From Halioglobus maricola (GTDB lineage Bacteria > Pseudomonadota > Gammaproteobacteria > Pseudomonadales > Halieaceae): a stretch of 64,000 nt of DNA. The stretch spans positions 124,001-188,000 of the forward strand of contig NZ_CP036422.1 of the NCBI RefSeq assembly GCF_009388985.1, read 5' to 3'. Position 1 is the stretch's first letter. Every line of letters begins with the position of its first letter. A program made the translations under genes and the position numbers. This document shows positions 24,887-34,011 of this stretch, piece after piece. The notes below the pieces were generated by a model. The model searched no databases, was not told the DNA's origin, and worked only from the letters and a program-made list of their open reading frames with translations.

Positions 24887-25501
24887 TCAAATTGCTTGCC
24901 AGGTGTGACTCACGAGTGTCCGCCCCTTGCTTGCAATGGTTCCAGTATAGCTCGTGCCTGGCTGGACAGGGCCAACCCCGGCGGGCGTCCCAGTCATTAC
25001 AACGTCGCCGTCTTCCAGGGTCGTGAATTTTGCGAGCTGCTCGAGGATGGTCGCAGGGGGGTACATCATGAGATCGCAGTGGCCTGACTGGCGCAGTTCA
25101 TTGTCGACAGTGAGCGTCAGTGCCAGCGTGGCAAGGTCTGACTCCAGGGGGATAAATTCGCTGAACAAGGCCGCGCCATCAAACGCCTTGGCCCGCTCCC
25201 AGGGGAGCCCATTTTGCTTCAAACGCCCTTGTAGCGCGCGTTTCGTAAGGTCCAGGCCGAAGCCCGCGGCGCTGAATTTTCCGCCCTCTACCAGGAGTGC
25301 AATTTCACCTTCGTAGTGCAGGGCCTCGCCGTCGGATGCGCTCTGCAGCGTTGAGCCAATCGCCGAGTTGGGTTTCATGAACACCACCATATCGTCGGGA
25401 ATTTCATTGCCAAGCTCTTCGATGTGCGCCACATAGTTACGGCCTATGCAGACAATTTTCGAGGGGACGAGGGCGCGATCTTGGCAGTAAACAGAATTCA
25501 T
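24887..25501 (-). CDS. Fumarylacetoacetate hydrolase-family protein
   Basis: A 204-residue FAH C-terminal-type protein, read from the ATG at 25501; a 24-residue N-terminal extension to 25573 is not conserved-looking. SKIVCIGRNYVAHIEELG, FMKPNSAI, LHYEGEIALLVE (metal-binding acidic pair) and GDVVMTGTPAGVGP are all present. Members include acylpyruvases and oxaloacetate tautomerases/decarboxylases (FAHD1 type); the short form with this N-terminus is closest to that group. It is monocistronic on the minus strand. Confidence 0.88.
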   Translation of the reverse strand: MNSVYCQDRALVPSKIVCIGRNYVAHIEELGNEIPDDMVVFMKPNSAIGSTLQSASDGEALHYEGEIALLVEGGKFSAAGFGLDLTKRALQGRLKQNGLPWERAKAFDGAALFSEFIPLESDLATLALTLTVDNELRQSGHCDLMMYPPATILEQLAKFTTLEDGDVVMTGTPAGVGPVQPGTSYTGTIASKGRTLVSHTWQAI

Positions 25502-25672
25502 ACAGATCAATATCGAAAGCGATTGTAATTGCAAGTATACCTTGCGAGCAGCACAGTGAGGCTTCAGCGGCATTGAATATCGCTGGACCGCCCATGGCGC
25601 TTGCGCACATAATAGCGCATTGGTCTAGCGGCCCTGCCGTGAAGCTGGCAGCACACCCGATGGAATCAGACA

Positions 25673-25888
25673 ATGAGTAACCGCAGTACCGACACAGGTG
25701 GACATTCCCACTTCCGCTCCGAGCGCATGATTCTCGAGGGTGACAAGTGGTTTTTTCATACCCGTGAAGGCACTATCGAAGGGCCTTTCACCTGCAAGCA
25801 CGATGCTCTGATCCAGCTGGATATGTATATTCGAGTACAGCAGCAACATTACCTCTCCAGGGAATACGACCAGCTCCAGGTCAGCTGA
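25673..25888 (+). CDS. DUF6316-like small protein
   Basis: A 71-residue soluble protein with FRSERMILEGDKWFFHTREGTIEGPF and a C-terminal helix (HDALIQLDMYIRV). The WFF..REG..GPF core is what I recall of DUF6316, a small conserved gammaproteobacterial family of unknown function. It starts 171 bases from the FAH gene, divergently, and is followed on the same strand by a DUF1761 protein. Confidence 0.65.
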   Translation: MSNRSTDTGGHSHFRSERMILEGDKWFFHTREGTIEGPFTCKHDALIQLDMYIRVQQQHYLSREYDQLQVS

Positions 25889-25946
25889 CCTGCCTCTGCC
25901 CGCCTGTGCTACGCTGCTGGTACAATTCCAATAACGGGTGAGCGCC

Positions 25947-26351
25947 ATGGATTTTTCCTCTCTCAACTGGCTGGCTATAGTGGTGGCCGGTGTATCTGCA
26001 TTTGTGGTGGGCGGTATCTGGTACGGCCCGTTCTTTGGCAAGCGCTGGCAGGCTCTGGTGGGTCTTTCCGACGAAGATATACGAGCCAAGGGTCACCCGG
26101 CGGTGATTATGGGCAGCGCCCTCGTGCTCACTCTGGTGCAGGCTACCGCGCTGGCACTGGTCATCCCTGCAGGCAGCGGCATCGGTAGTGCCCTCGGCAG
26201 TGGAGCTCTCATCGGCTTGCTGTTTGTGGCCACGGCATTTGGCGTCAACTACCTGTTTTCACGCAACGCATTGGGCCTTTGGGGCATCGATGCCGGTTAT
26301 AACGTCGCCCAGTTCGCGCTCATGGGCGCTATTATCGGAGCTTTTGGCTGA
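25947..26351 (+). CDS. DUF1761 family membrane protein
   Basis: A 134-residue protein with four transmembrane segments. It starts at the ATG 25947, which has GGGTGAG upstream, rather than the in-frame GTG 9 bases earlier. It begins MDFSSLNWLAIVVAGVSAFVVGGIWYGP and contains FGKRWQALVG, the usual DUF1761 features. Function is unknown. A strong hairpin follows the stop. Confidence 0.85.
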   Translation: MDFSSLNWLAIVVAGVSAFVVGGIWYGPFFGKRWQALVGLSDEDIRAKGHPAVIMGSALVLTLVQATALALVIPAGSGIGSALGSGALIGLLFVATAFGVNYLFSRNALGLWGIDAGYNVAQFALMGAIIGAFG

Positions 26352-26361
26352 CAGAAATCCA

Positions 26362-26387
26362 GGGCCCGTTCCAGACAGAATGGGCCC
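26362..26387 (+). terminator. Strong hairpin between DUF1761 and LysE genes
   Basis: GGGCCCGTTC (26362-26371) pairs with GAATGGGCCC (26378-26387) over 10 bp with one G-U pair and a six-base loop. No T tract follows on the plus strand, so it may be a weak terminator or an RNA-stabilising hairpin just ahead of the next start (26408). Confidence 0.5.
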
Positions 26388-26407
26388 GGCTGTCGCATAA
26401 TTTCGCC

Positions 26408-27010
26408 ATGTCGTACGAATTGTTTGCAGGCCTGGCGATGTTCTCTTTCGTCAGCTCCATTACCCCCGGCCCCAATAACCTGATGCTGATGGCTTCAGGC
26501 GCAAACTTTGGCCTGGCCCGTTCGCTGCCGCATATGGCGGGGGTGGCGCTTGGCTTTACTGCCATGATTGTTCTGGTGGGCTTGGGTTTGCTGGGTTTGT
26601 TTGATGCCTACCCTGTCAGTTACGAGATTCTCAAGGTCCTGAGCGTGGTGTATCTGCTCTATCTCGCGTGGAAAATAGCCACTGCAGGAGCCACTCCGGG
26701 AGCAAGTGAGTCCGGCGAAAAAGCGGGCACGCCGATGACGTTTATCCAGGCGGCCCTGTTTCAATGGGTGAACCCGAAGGCCTGGACCATGGCCCTGACC
26801 AGTCTTAGCGTGTACGCGCCCAGCCAGGACCTGACGGCCGTCTTGCTGGTCGCCGTGGTATTTGGCGCTATCAACCTTCCCTGTATTTCGGTGTGGACCC
26901 TGGCCGGCCTTCAGCTCCAGCGTTTGCTCACCAGCCGGCGCCGCTTACTTGCGTTCAACCTGGCGATGGCATTGTTGTTAGTGGTGTCGCTCTATCCCGT
27001 GGTGCTTTGA
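26408..27010 (+). CDS. LysE/RhtB-family amino-acid exporter
   Basis: A 200-residue protein with six hydrophobic segments and the family signature SSITPGPNNLMLMASGANFGLARSLPHMAGVALGF near the N-terminus, then FQWVNPKAW in the middle. LysE/RhtB proteins export amino acids or related metabolites across the inner membrane. The substrate is not predictable. The gene is convergent with the following hydrolase, with 3 bases between the stops. Confidence 0.9.
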   Translation: MSYELFAGLAMFSFVSSITPGPNNLMLMASGANFGLARSLPHMAGVALGFTAMIVLVGLGLLGLFDAYPVSYEILKVLSVVYLLYLAWKIATAGATPGASESGEKAGTPMTFIQAALFQWVNPKAWTMALTSLSVYAPSQDLTAVLLVAVVFGAINLPCISVWTLAGLQLQRLLTSRRRLLAFNLAMALLLVVSLYPVVL

Positions 27011-27013
27011 TCG

Positions 27014-28138
27014 CTACTCCGCAGTGTCGCTGGATGTGATCTGATGCCGGCTGGGGTAATGCTCAACCTCAGGTGTTAGCAATTTGCGATCGAGAAACTC
27101 GAAGATATCGCGGCTGAGCACATTGCGTCCCACGGGGGTCATCGATAGAAACGGCTGCCAGTGATTGTAGGGGTACACTATGCGCTCCGGTTCCCCGGTG
27201 GCAGTGAACAGGAGTTCTCTGGAGGCCTGCGGAATACAGTCGTCCTTGCTGCTTTCGATAATCAGGGTGCCCTCAGGGCGGTAGTGCCCTTGCCAGTTAG
27301 CGGGGTCACCCTCGGCCAGCATTTGGTGAAAGTAGTCCCGGTATTGCTCCTGACTCCAATCCAGAGTCTTGGTCACACGCTTGCGCATGTACTCTACGAC
27401 CAGATTGCATTCTGCCATCATGTCGCCTGGTCTGGCGCCGCCGAGCACGTAGACCGCCGTGCTTATGCGCGGGTCATTGCCGGCCACATTGGCGCCGACC
27501 AGGGCGCTCATGCTGAAGCCGATAATACCGATGCGGCTAGTGTCGATCTCCGGCTGGCTTTCCGCCCAGTCAATAAGGCGACGGACATCAATGACGACGG
27601 CCCGAAAACGTTCACTGGCAGCCTCTACTTCGTGTCGAAATTCGGCTTCGCTGTCCACTTCTGCAATATGGAACCAGTCAAAAATCGCGCCGTCACCCTG
27701 CATCCACAACACATTGGCCTCGCCCTCGCTGTGCAGCGCGTAGCCATTGGCAACCACGGTGGAGGGGAAGGTATGGGTGGCCCAGATTGGCAACACAATC
27801 AGCAATGGTTTTTTACCCATGCCGTGCGATCGAAAGTAGCGTGCGTCCACCAGATTGTCGGGTTGGCCGTTGCGTTCACTTGAGGGGAAGCGAATGCCGC
27901 TGACGTGATAGCCATCAATCTGCTCAAAAGGTAACGCGTAGGTATCGGGTTGGACCAGAGCCGGCGTGTAGTCGTAGAAGCCTGATTCCATCGACACCTT
28001 CATTGCCGATGCAGCGCTTGAGCTTGTGTGATTGTATGGCTGGTGTTCATGAGTAGTGCACGCCGTTGCCAGCGCTGCCAATATCAGGGCCGGGATACAG
28101 TTGAATATGCGTAGGTGTGTTTCGATGCTGGCGGTCAA
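27014..28138 (-). CDS. Exported alpha/beta hydrolase
   Basis: A 374-residue protein with a TTG start and a hydrophobic N-terminus ending in TAC-T, a possible but non-standard lipobox. The hydrolase core is clear: LLIVLPIWATHTFPS (oxyanion region), nucleophile elbow GIIGFSMSALVGANVAG (Ser), acid loop ESSKDDCIP and a His in YPYNHWQPF. It belongs to the dienelactone-hydrolase/DUF4110-like esterase group. The substrate is unknown; the location is probably periplasmic or outer-membrane-anchored. Confidence 0.78.
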   Translation of the reverse strand: MTASIETHLRIFNCIPALILAALATACTTHEHQPYNHTSSSAASAMKVSMESGFYDYTPALVQPDTYALPFEQIDGYHVSGIRFPSSERNGQPDNLVDARYFRSHGMGKKPLLIVLPIWATHTFPSTVVANGYALHSEGEANVLWMQGDGAIFDWFHIAEVDSEAEFRHEVEAASERFRAVVIDVRRLIDWAESQPEIDTSRIGIIGFSMSALVGANVAGNDPRISTAVYVLGGARPGDMMAECNLVVEYMRKRVTKTLDWSQEQYRDYFHQMLAEGDPANWQGHYRPEGTLIIESSKDDCIPQASRELLFTATGEPERIVYPYNHWQPFLSMTPVGRNVLSRDIFEFLDRKLLTPEVEHYPSRHQITSSDTAE

Positions 28139-28187
28139 TGCTTAGTTCTCTGGAATCCTCAGGTCGAATTTAGGCGATGCGGGCGAA

Positions 28188-28790
28188 TCAATCCACAATA
28201 TTCTCCCCGCCGTCATCCATCTTCTGTGGTCGTTTCCAGTAGGAATATTGGGGCGTCCAATCTTCATTGCCAATGCGCGCCAGGCTTAATAGCTGCCACA
28301 TGCTGCAGTACTGGTCGCCGGGGCCAAAGCTGCTGCCACCGAGTCGTTGGATACGATCGCCATTGAGTTGGTAGCACACGGCGCCTGGAGCGTTGCCCTG
28401 CTCCGGCTCGGTACTTTGTTCCTTGATATACAGGCCGCCACCGTGGGAAGCGGTGCGGAAGCGCCAGCCACGGGCGTTGGCCATCCGACGTTGTTCGCCC
28501 GGTTCGTCGCGCGAAACCAGCACCACACTCATGGCGTTTTCCAGGTGGGGTAAAAAAGCGTTTATGCCATCTGCCCATAGTGTGCAGTAGCGGCAACCCT
28601 GACCCATGTTGTGAATAACCAGCAGTTTGTCGCGGCCGGAGAACAGTTCCCTCAGGCTGGTGGTCCCTTCCAGCGTCTGGAACGGATAGTCGGCTACCTC
28701 CGGTGTGTCCGATTGCAGTCGCAAGCTGTGCAGCTCCTGACCCAGTTCATAGATCTGCGCTTCGAGTTTCCGTATCTGATCGCTGCTCAT
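28188..28790 (-). CDS. DUF899 thioredoxin-like protein
   Basis: About 200 residues from the ATG at 28790, which has GGAGGA 8 bases upstream; an earlier start at 28817 is rejected. After a short coiled-coil N-terminus (RKLEAQIYELGQELHSLRLQ) comes the DUF899 thioredoxin fold with MGQGCRYCTLWADGINAFLPHL, in which Cys-Arg-Tyr-Cys occupies the redox site, and VLVSRDEP. Function is unknown, with a peroxidase- or thioredoxin-like role possible. Confidence 0.83.
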   Translation of the reverse strand: MSSDQIRKLEAQIYELGQELHSLRLQSDTPEVADYPFQTLEGTTSLRELFSGRDKLLVIHNMGQGCRYCTLWADGINAFLPHLENAMSVVLVSRDEPGEQRRMANARGWRFRTASHGGGLYIKEQSTEPEQGNAPGAVCYQLNGDRIQRLGGSSFGPGDQYCSMWQLLSLARIGNEDWTPQYSYWKRPQKMDDGGENIVD

Positions 28791-28912
28791 GGGCTTCCTC
28801 CAGGATTGCCAGATCAAGTATAGACCGCTGCAGAAAAGCGATGTCTGGTTACTGCTAAATCGAGCTCTGTTCGATACACTGGAAGCATAAAAAATAAAGC
28901 GGAACTGCCTAT

Positions 28913-30142
28913 ATGTACGATGTGGCCAATACGGTTTCTCGGGTTGCCAACGAGACTTACACGCACAGTCGCCGGATCATGCCGGCCCAACCCTGGTGGG
29001 ACAATCTCGAGAGCAGTTTTCACAAGTTCCCCGACGATTTCGAACTCGACCTGCGCACGGAGTTGACGGTGGATGCGACCGCCTTCGGCGATGTGCTGTT
29101 GCGCACGGCTGGGGCGAGTATGTTGAGTGGCCTCGCCGTTCCGCGCAGTTTTCAGCCCATGCAGTTGAAGCGCGATGCAGGGTTGCGCGCCTATTACCAG
29201 CGCAAGGCCACCCGGGCTGACCCGGATGTTTTCTTCAAGCGGCCTGATTCCTCGCGCGTGGAGATGCAGACGTCCAGCGCTGGCCCGATGCGCTTTCGCC
29301 CGAAAGATGGTAGTTGTGAACTGCTCAGTTTCGAAAGCCCGTTCCGCGCGGTAAACCCCAAGATGCGTGAGCGTTATGCGCGACAAAAGCGCAATGCGCG
29401 GGCAGTGGCCCAATACTGGCGTCACAATGACGGCCCACGGCCTACGATCGCCGTGATTCACGGTTTTATGGCGGACCCGTATTGGCTCAACCGGATGTTT
29501 TTCGCTCTGCCGTGGTTCTACAAGCAGGGCTACGATATTTTGCTCTACACCCTGCCGCACCACGGCAAGCGTGCTGAGCGCCTGTCACCTTTCAGTGGCC
29601 ACGGGTTCTTCTCCCACGGCACGGCGCATATCAGCGAGTCCTTCGCCCACGCGGTGCATGATTTTCGGATATTCCTGGATTGGCTGGAGTCTGAGGGTGT
29701 GAGCAAGGTCGGTGTTACTGGCATTAGTCTCGGTGGATATACCTCAGCCTTGTTAGCTTCGGTTGAGGAGCGCCTGGAGTTTGCGATTCCCAACGTACCT
29801 GTGGTCAGCCTGGCTGACCTGGTGATGGAGTGGTTCCCGGTGAGTGTCCCGATCAAGGCTGCGCTCAAAGCGACCGGTACCAGCATCACCCAGATCCGCC
29901 ATGAACTGGCTGTACACTCGGCACTCACTTACCAGCCAAAATTGCCACGTGAGCGATTGATGGTAATAGCCGGTGCCGGCGATCGTCTTGCACCGCCCAA
30001 GCATGCCCGGCTGTTGTGGGACCATTGGGACCGGCCGCGAATTCACTGGTTCCCGGGCAATCACCTGGTGCATCTGGACAAAGGTAAATACCTCAAACAG
30101 ATGGCAGCTTTCATGACCGAGATTGGCTTTAACCGGATGTAG
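28913..30142 (+). CDS. Alpha/beta hydrolase (RcgA-like, cytoplasmic)
   Basis: A 409-residue protein without signal peptide. The N-terminal 150 residues are family-specific. The hydrolase core starts with TIAVIHGFMADPYWLNR (HG oxyanion), has the nucleophile elbow GVTGISLGGYTSALLA, acid loop VIAGAGDRLAPP and a final His in WFPGNHLVHLDKGKY. I do not recognise a specific family. It overlaps the convergent thioesterase gene by 14 bases. Confidence 0.8.
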   Translation: MYDVANTVSRVANETYTHSRRIMPAQPWWDNLESSFHKFPDDFELDLRTELTVDATAFGDVLLRTAGASMLSGLAVPRSFQPMQLKRDAGLRAYYQRKATRADPDVFFKRPDSSRVEMQTSSAGPMRFRPKDGSCELLSFESPFRAVNPKMRERYARQKRNARAVAQYWRHNDGPRPTIAVIHGFMADPYWLNRMFFALPWFYKQGYDILLYTLPHHGKRAERLSPFSGHGFFSHGTAHISESFAHAVHDFRIFLDWLESEGVSKVGVTGISLGGYTSALLASVEERLEFAIPNVPVVSLADLVMEWFPVSVPIKAALKATGTSITQIRHELAVHSALTYQPKLPRERLMVIAGAGDRLAPPKHARLLWDHWDRPRIHWFPGNHLVHLDKGKYLKQMAAFMTEIGFNRM

Positions 30143-30929
30143 GGTTGCGCGGGGTGAGGGCCAGCTGACGCGAAAGCGCGACAAGTCGCCCGCTCTGGTC
30201 CCATATCTCCCCGTCTTCTTCCAGCATGCCTCCGGTGATGAATCGTGTGCTGAAGCGGCAGCGCAGCCAGCCCGGCTCGGGCAGACCCCGGACCTGCGTG
30301 GTCATTTCCACGGTGGGCACCCAGCCTATTGGCAGCGCGGTGTTGAAGATTGTCGGCGGGAAGGCGTCAGCAAATAGCATCAGTGCGAAAGCATCGACCG
30401 GCTGCTCTTCCGGTAGCCGGATCCAGCCGCGGGTCTGGGGCTCGCCCGTGGGCTTGCCGGCGAGGCCGCCAGCGTCCTCCGGGTGCATGCGCATATCGAG
30501 ATTGGCCATCAGCGGCGGTGGAAATCCCTTCGGGCTGGGCTCCAGTTTCACACAATCCTCAGGCGGGGGCATTTCGGGGGGTTCGGCGTCTATCAGGACC
30601 GCGCCAGCGACATTGGCCAGCTCGCCAAAACAACCCAGCAATTCCAGAATCGGTTTGTCCGGGCCCATCATCGTGGCGCGTGCGGTGGTAAAGGTGCGCC
30701 CGGTTTTGACGATATCGGTGCTTATATGGACCGGACCCGGTCTGCCGGGTGAGAGATAGTGAGCGGTGACCGATACCGGGTGCGGCCTGCTTGCGGCCGA
30801 CATGGCTCGGGCAGCCAGGGCCATCAGGTATCCGCCGTTGGCATTGCCGCCGATATCCCAGCCACTGTGGATTTCGGCATCAAATCCGTTGCTGCTGGGA
30901 GTGACGTTGGTGGCTTTGGCAAAGTCCAT
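30129..30929 (-). CDS. Acyl-CoA thioesterase family protein (double hotdog)
   Basis: A 266-residue protein with two hotdog repeats: GWDIGGNANGGYLMALAARAM at the N-terminus and a second domain containing LMLFADAFPPTIFNTALP followed by MTTQVRGLPEPGWLRCRF. These match TesB-like 'thioesterase family' proteins that hydrolyse acyl-CoAs. GAGG precedes the ATG. The specific chain length is not predictable. It is convergent and overlapping with the alpha/beta hydrolase. Confidence 0.87.
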   Translation of the reverse strand: MDFAKATNVTPSSNGFDAEIHSGWDIGGNANGGYLMALAARAMSAASRPHPVSVTAHYLSPGRPGPVHISTDIVKTGRTFTTARATMMGPDKPILELLGCFGELANVAGAVLIDAEPPEMPPPEDCVKLEPSPKGFPPPLMANLDMRMHPEDAGGLAGKPTGEPQTRGWIRLPEEQPVDAFALMLFADAFPPTIFNTALPIGWVPTVEMTTQVRGLPEPGWLRCRFSTRFITGGMLEEDGEIWDQSGRLVALSRQLALTPRNPTSG

Positions 30930-30981
30930 AGCGGAACCTCAGGAAAATGGCGTTCTACTTTGAAACCGGATAGCCGTCAGG

Positions 30982-31845
30982 TCAAGCCTCGAGCTGGCGC
31001 CGACGGTAGCGGTAGAGCGAGAGCGACGCACTTGCGACGAGGACGATAGCGCAGCCCAGCAACTTGCGCGCCGTCAGTTCCTCATCCAGGAACAGCACAG
31101 AGCCGATGACTGCCCCTGGCAGGTAGAGGAAGTAGATCATGCTCGAATAGATCGCCGGCAATTCGGTACTGCTTTTGACCCATAGGCCGTGCGAGACCAC
31201 AGTGCAGAGGAGGCCAAGGGCCAGCAGCTGATAGATGTCTGTTCGCTGCAGAGCCCAGTTGGCTTCGCTCCACAGCGGCAGGAATACCACGAGGGCGAAA
31301 AAGAACTGGCCGAAGGTACGCTCCAGGGTGCTGATGTCGCTGGCGCGCTGATGCAGGAGAGGCATGGCCGCATACAGCAAGGCCGCGAACAGCCCAATCG
31401 CAATCCCCAGGGTCACGTCGTTCTCCAGCGATAACTCCGGGGACACGATGATACAGCCACCGAAAGAGATGGCGATGGCCAGCCATTCCACCGGCTTGAT
31501 GCTTTCGCGGTTGAAGAAGTAGGCGAGTATCAGATACTGCACGCTGTATGTGAGTACGGTGAGCGTGGCGATGGACGCTGTGGCGAGCTTGATACTGAGG
31601 AAATAAGCGAGCCAGTGAAACCCGAAAGTGCAGCCTATCAGGGCAAGTTGCAGCCACTGTTTGCGCGTAAAACTAAAAACGTGGCCGCGGAATAAAACCA
31701 ACGGCATAAAAGCGAGCACAGCAATTGCGAGGCGTACGATGCCCACGGTCACGGCGTTGGCATCTGTGGATTTTACCAGCACGGGGACCGCTGACATGGT
31801 CAGAACGGCGACAACCCCCACCAGAATCAGCCGAGAGCGGTCCAT
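30982..31845 (-). CDS. EamA/DMT-family transporter
   Basis: A 287-residue protein with ten hydrophobic segments in two EamA repeats, ending in a basic tail (YRYRRRQLEA). ALLYAAMPLLHQRASD and GAVIGSVLFLDEELTARKLLGCAIVL are typical. DMT transporters usually export metabolites such as amino acids or nucleobases. It starts 2 bases after the cupin stop, so it is third in an operon with the secreted amidohydrolase and cupin, which suggests handling of their product. Confidence 0.88.
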   Translation of the reverse strand: MDRSRLILVGVVAVLTMSAVPVLVKSTDANAVTVGIVRLAIAVLAFMPLVLFRGHVFSFTRKQWLQLALIGCTFGFHWLAYFLSIKLATASIATLTVLTYSVQYLILAYFFNRESIKPVEWLAIAISFGGCIIVSPELSLENDVTLGIAIGLFAALLYAAMPLLHQRASDISTLERTFGQFFFALVVFLPLWSEANWALQRTDIYQLLALGLLCTVVSHGLWVKSSTELPAIYSSMIYFLYLPGAVIGSVLFLDEELTARKLLGCAIVLVASASLSLYRYRRRQLEA

Positions 31846-31847
31846 TG

Positions 31848-32408
31848 CTAGCGTGTATAGGCCTGAATCAGGTCGGCGTGCTGTGGAAAAGCGTCGAGTA
31901 AGGGAGCGCGCTCGCCGAGTGTCATGTCACTGTATTCAAACCCCGGTGACACCGCTTCACTGACCAACCCATAGTCGCCCTGTGGCAGGTGGGAGGCTTT
32001 CCATATCCCCCCGCGCACGGTGAGCTGGAGCTGCTGCCCGGCCGCCAGGTCCGGGCCAAGAACGGCCGTTTCCAGGTGGCCATCCGGGTGCAGCATGTAG
32101 TAATGCACCGGCGCCCCAAGGTGGTAATAATGGACGATATCGGAGCGATTCAGGTGCCAGTGGCCGGTAGGGGAGTCGGCGGTGAGCAGGTAGTAGATGG
32201 AGGTCATCGTATAGCGCGGACCGTCGCCGATATCGACCTTGGGACGATCGTCGGCCTGGAAGGTACGTTTGAAATACCCGCCTTCGACATGTGCTTGGAG
32301 GCCGAGATTCTCGATGACAGTGGCACGATCGGGGTAATTCACAGGTGGCTCCTCGCTCGCCTGAAGGGTGGAGGCCAACGCCAGCAGCATGGTCGGGCCC
32401 CATTTCAT
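31848..32408 (-). CDS. DUF985 cupin with signal peptide
   Basis: A 186-residue protein: a short N-terminal hydrophobic leader (MLLALASTLQAS) and a DUF985 cupin core with HVEGGYFKRTFQ, SIYYLLTADSPTGHWH, DIVHYYHLGAPVHYYML and FEYSDMTLGER. DUF985 cupins are usually cytoplasmic and of uncertain function (some bind nucleotide-like or sugar ligands); export is unusual. Its ATG overlaps the amidohydrolase stop (ATGA). Partner genes suggest a role near nucleoside or base metabolism, which is inference. Confidence 0.82.
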   Translation of the reverse strand: MKWGPTMLLALASTLQASEEPPVNYPDRATVIENLGLQAHVEGGYFKRTFQADDRPKVDIGDGPRYTMTSIYYLLTADSPTGHWHLNRSDIVHYYHLGAPVHYYMLHPDGHLETAVLGPDLAAGQQLQLTVRGGIWKASHLPQGDYGLVSEAVSPGFEYSDMTLGERAPLLDAFPQHADLIQAYTR

Positions 32409-33805
32409 TGACCGGGCGCCTGCGCTGTCAGCGCACTGCGCACTTTATCTGACGCTTTCTGCACATCACTGCGAAGCGCCGCGTTGTTCAGCGTCAGCAC
32501 CTCGCGGTTCTGCATCAGCAACTTGCCCGCGACAATGGTAGTGACAACATCGCTCGCATCCAGCGTGTAAACCAGGTGCGAGCGGATATCGTAAAGCGGT
32601 TGTCGCGCGAGACCGGTGTAATCAACCTGAATCATATCCGCCTGCATACCTGGCTTCAGCTGGCCTATGGTATCTGCCATGCGAATAGCCGCTGCTCCGG
32701 TGCGGGTGGCCATGGCAAGTGCGGTCGTGGCGGGGAGGGTTGTGGGTTCGCCACTGGCAACTTTGTGCAGCAGAGCCGCCATACGTACTTCCTCCCACAT
32801 ATCCAGGTCGTTGTTGGATGCGGCGCCATCGGTTCCCAGGCCAACATTGACCCCTGCCGCGAGCATTGCCGGCACCGGCGAAATGCCGGCGCCCAGCTTC
32901 ATATTGCTGGTGGGGTTGTGGATTGCACCGACCCCGGCCGCAGCGGTCAATGCGATGTCTTTGTCATCGAGCTGCACCATGTGGGCGGCAATCAGGCGGC
33001 GGTCGTACAAGCCTAGCCCGGCCACATGCTGCACCGGTGTGGTGGCAAAGTGTTCGCGAATATACGCTGTCTCGGCTGGCGCTTCAGCCAGGTGCATTGA
33101 GATCATCGCGTCGCTGCCAGCAGCGGCCTCGACGGTCGCCTGCAGGTGTTTTGCCGACACTGTGTAGGGAGCATGGGGGGCGAAGGCGGGGGTAATCCGT
33201 GGGTGCTTGCCTGTCCATCGTGTGACAAAGTCTTTCGCAGCTGCGAACGAGTCGTCCCAGCCGGAGAAGCCCGGGCTGGGGTAGTCGATATGGGGTGCGG
33301 CCACGACTGCGCGCAGGCCGCATTCATCCACCACGCGAGCGATTTCATCGGGGTAAAAATACATATCGACAAAGGTGGTGGTGCCGCCGCGAATCATTTC
33401 CCAGCATGCTAGCTGGGTGCCGGTGCGCACAAACTCCGGCGTGACAAAGCGCCCTTCCATCGGAAACACATAGTTGTTCAGCCAGGTCATGAGGTCGAGA
33501 TCATCAACCATGCCGCGAAAGAGGGTCATAGCGGTGTGCGTGTGGCCGTTGATCAGGCCCGGCATCAGAACCCGGCCAGCGCCCGGAATCGTTTTGGTGG
33601 CGACGTACCGACTGTCGATGTCACTGCGCTTGCCCGCCGCGATAATACGGCCGCCACTGATGGCGACAGCGCCGTCTTCTATCAGGCCAGTCTCAGGGTC
33701 CATGGTGAGGAGATAATCGCCGTAGACAATCAGGTCGGGTGGCTCGGCTGCGACTGCACCAGAACCGAGCACGGACAGAAGTATTATTGTCAGGAATGAG
33801 CGCAA
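32405..33805 (-). CDS. Secreted amidohydrolase, MTA/SAH/guanine deaminase-like
   Basis: A 466-residue protein with a TTG start and a Sec signal peptide (FLTIILLSVLGSGAVAAE). The amidohydrolase barrel has GLINGHTHTAMTLFRGMVDDLDLMTWL, the metal-binding HTH plus the deaminase-type follow-up. MISMHLAE, AAHMVQL, GAIHNPTSNMKLGAGI and GLGTDGAASNNDLDMWEE complete the MTA/SAH deaminase signature. Such enzymes hydrolytically deaminate adenosine derivatives or guanine and are normally cytoplasmic. Export here, with a NUP-family lipoprotein and a TonB receptor opposite, points to periplasmic nucleoside degradation. It heads the leftward operon. Confidence 0.87.
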   Translation of the reverse strand: MRSFLTIILLSVLGSGAVAAEPPDLIVYGDYLLTMDPETGLIEDGAVAISGGRIIAAGKRSDIDSRYVATKTIPGAGRVLMPGLINGHTHTAMTLFRGMVDDLDLMTWLNNYVFPMEGRFVTPEFVRTGTQLACWEMIRGGTTTFVDMYFYPDEIARVVDECGLRAVVAAPHIDYPSPGFSGWDDSFAAAKDFVTRWTGKHPRITPAFAPHAPYTVSAKHLQATVEAAAGSDAMISMHLAEAPAETAYIREHFATTPVQHVAGLGLYDRRLIAAHMVQLDDKDIALTAAAGVGAIHNPTSNMKLGAGISPVPAMLAAGVNVGLGTDGAASNNDLDMWEEVRMAALLHKVASGEPTTLPATTALAMATRTGAAAIRMADTIGQLKPGMQADMIQVDYTGLARQPLYDIRSHLVYTLDASDVVTTIVAGKLLMQNREVLTLNNAALRSDVQKASDKVRSALTAQAPGQ

Positions 33806-34011
33806 GCGGAGCTCCAGAACATTTTTCGCGAGATGAGGAGCATATCACCGTGGGCTGTGAGCCGGTAATTCTGGTATTTTTGCTCACCTTGGCCGTTCCG
33901 GACTGTACCCGCAATCCATTCGGCGTAAAGTTTGCATTGAAAACACGATAAGCCGTCGGTCACAGGCGGTAGCAACCACACTGAATACGCCAACCCTTTA
34001 GGGAGATCTCC
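33806..34011. promoter_or_regulatory. Divergent control region of the nucleoside locus
   Basis: The 206 bp between the amidohydrolase operon (leftwards) and the TonB receptor operon (rightwards) must hold both promoters. I see an inverted repeat GTGAGC ... GCTCAC with a 19-base gap and a TAGGGAG ribosome-binding site before 34012. No clear -35/-10 pair and no convincing PurR box. Confidence 0.4.

Noticed and set aside
28814..29563. 249-codon open frame antisense to the alpha/beta hydrolase
   Set aside because: It lies entirely opposite a gene with intact catalytic motifs and has no independent support.
33900..33960. PurR-like box (GCGTAAAGTTTGC) in the nucleoside locus control region
   Set aside because: The symmetry is poor compared with the 16-bp PurR consensus; not enough to claim.
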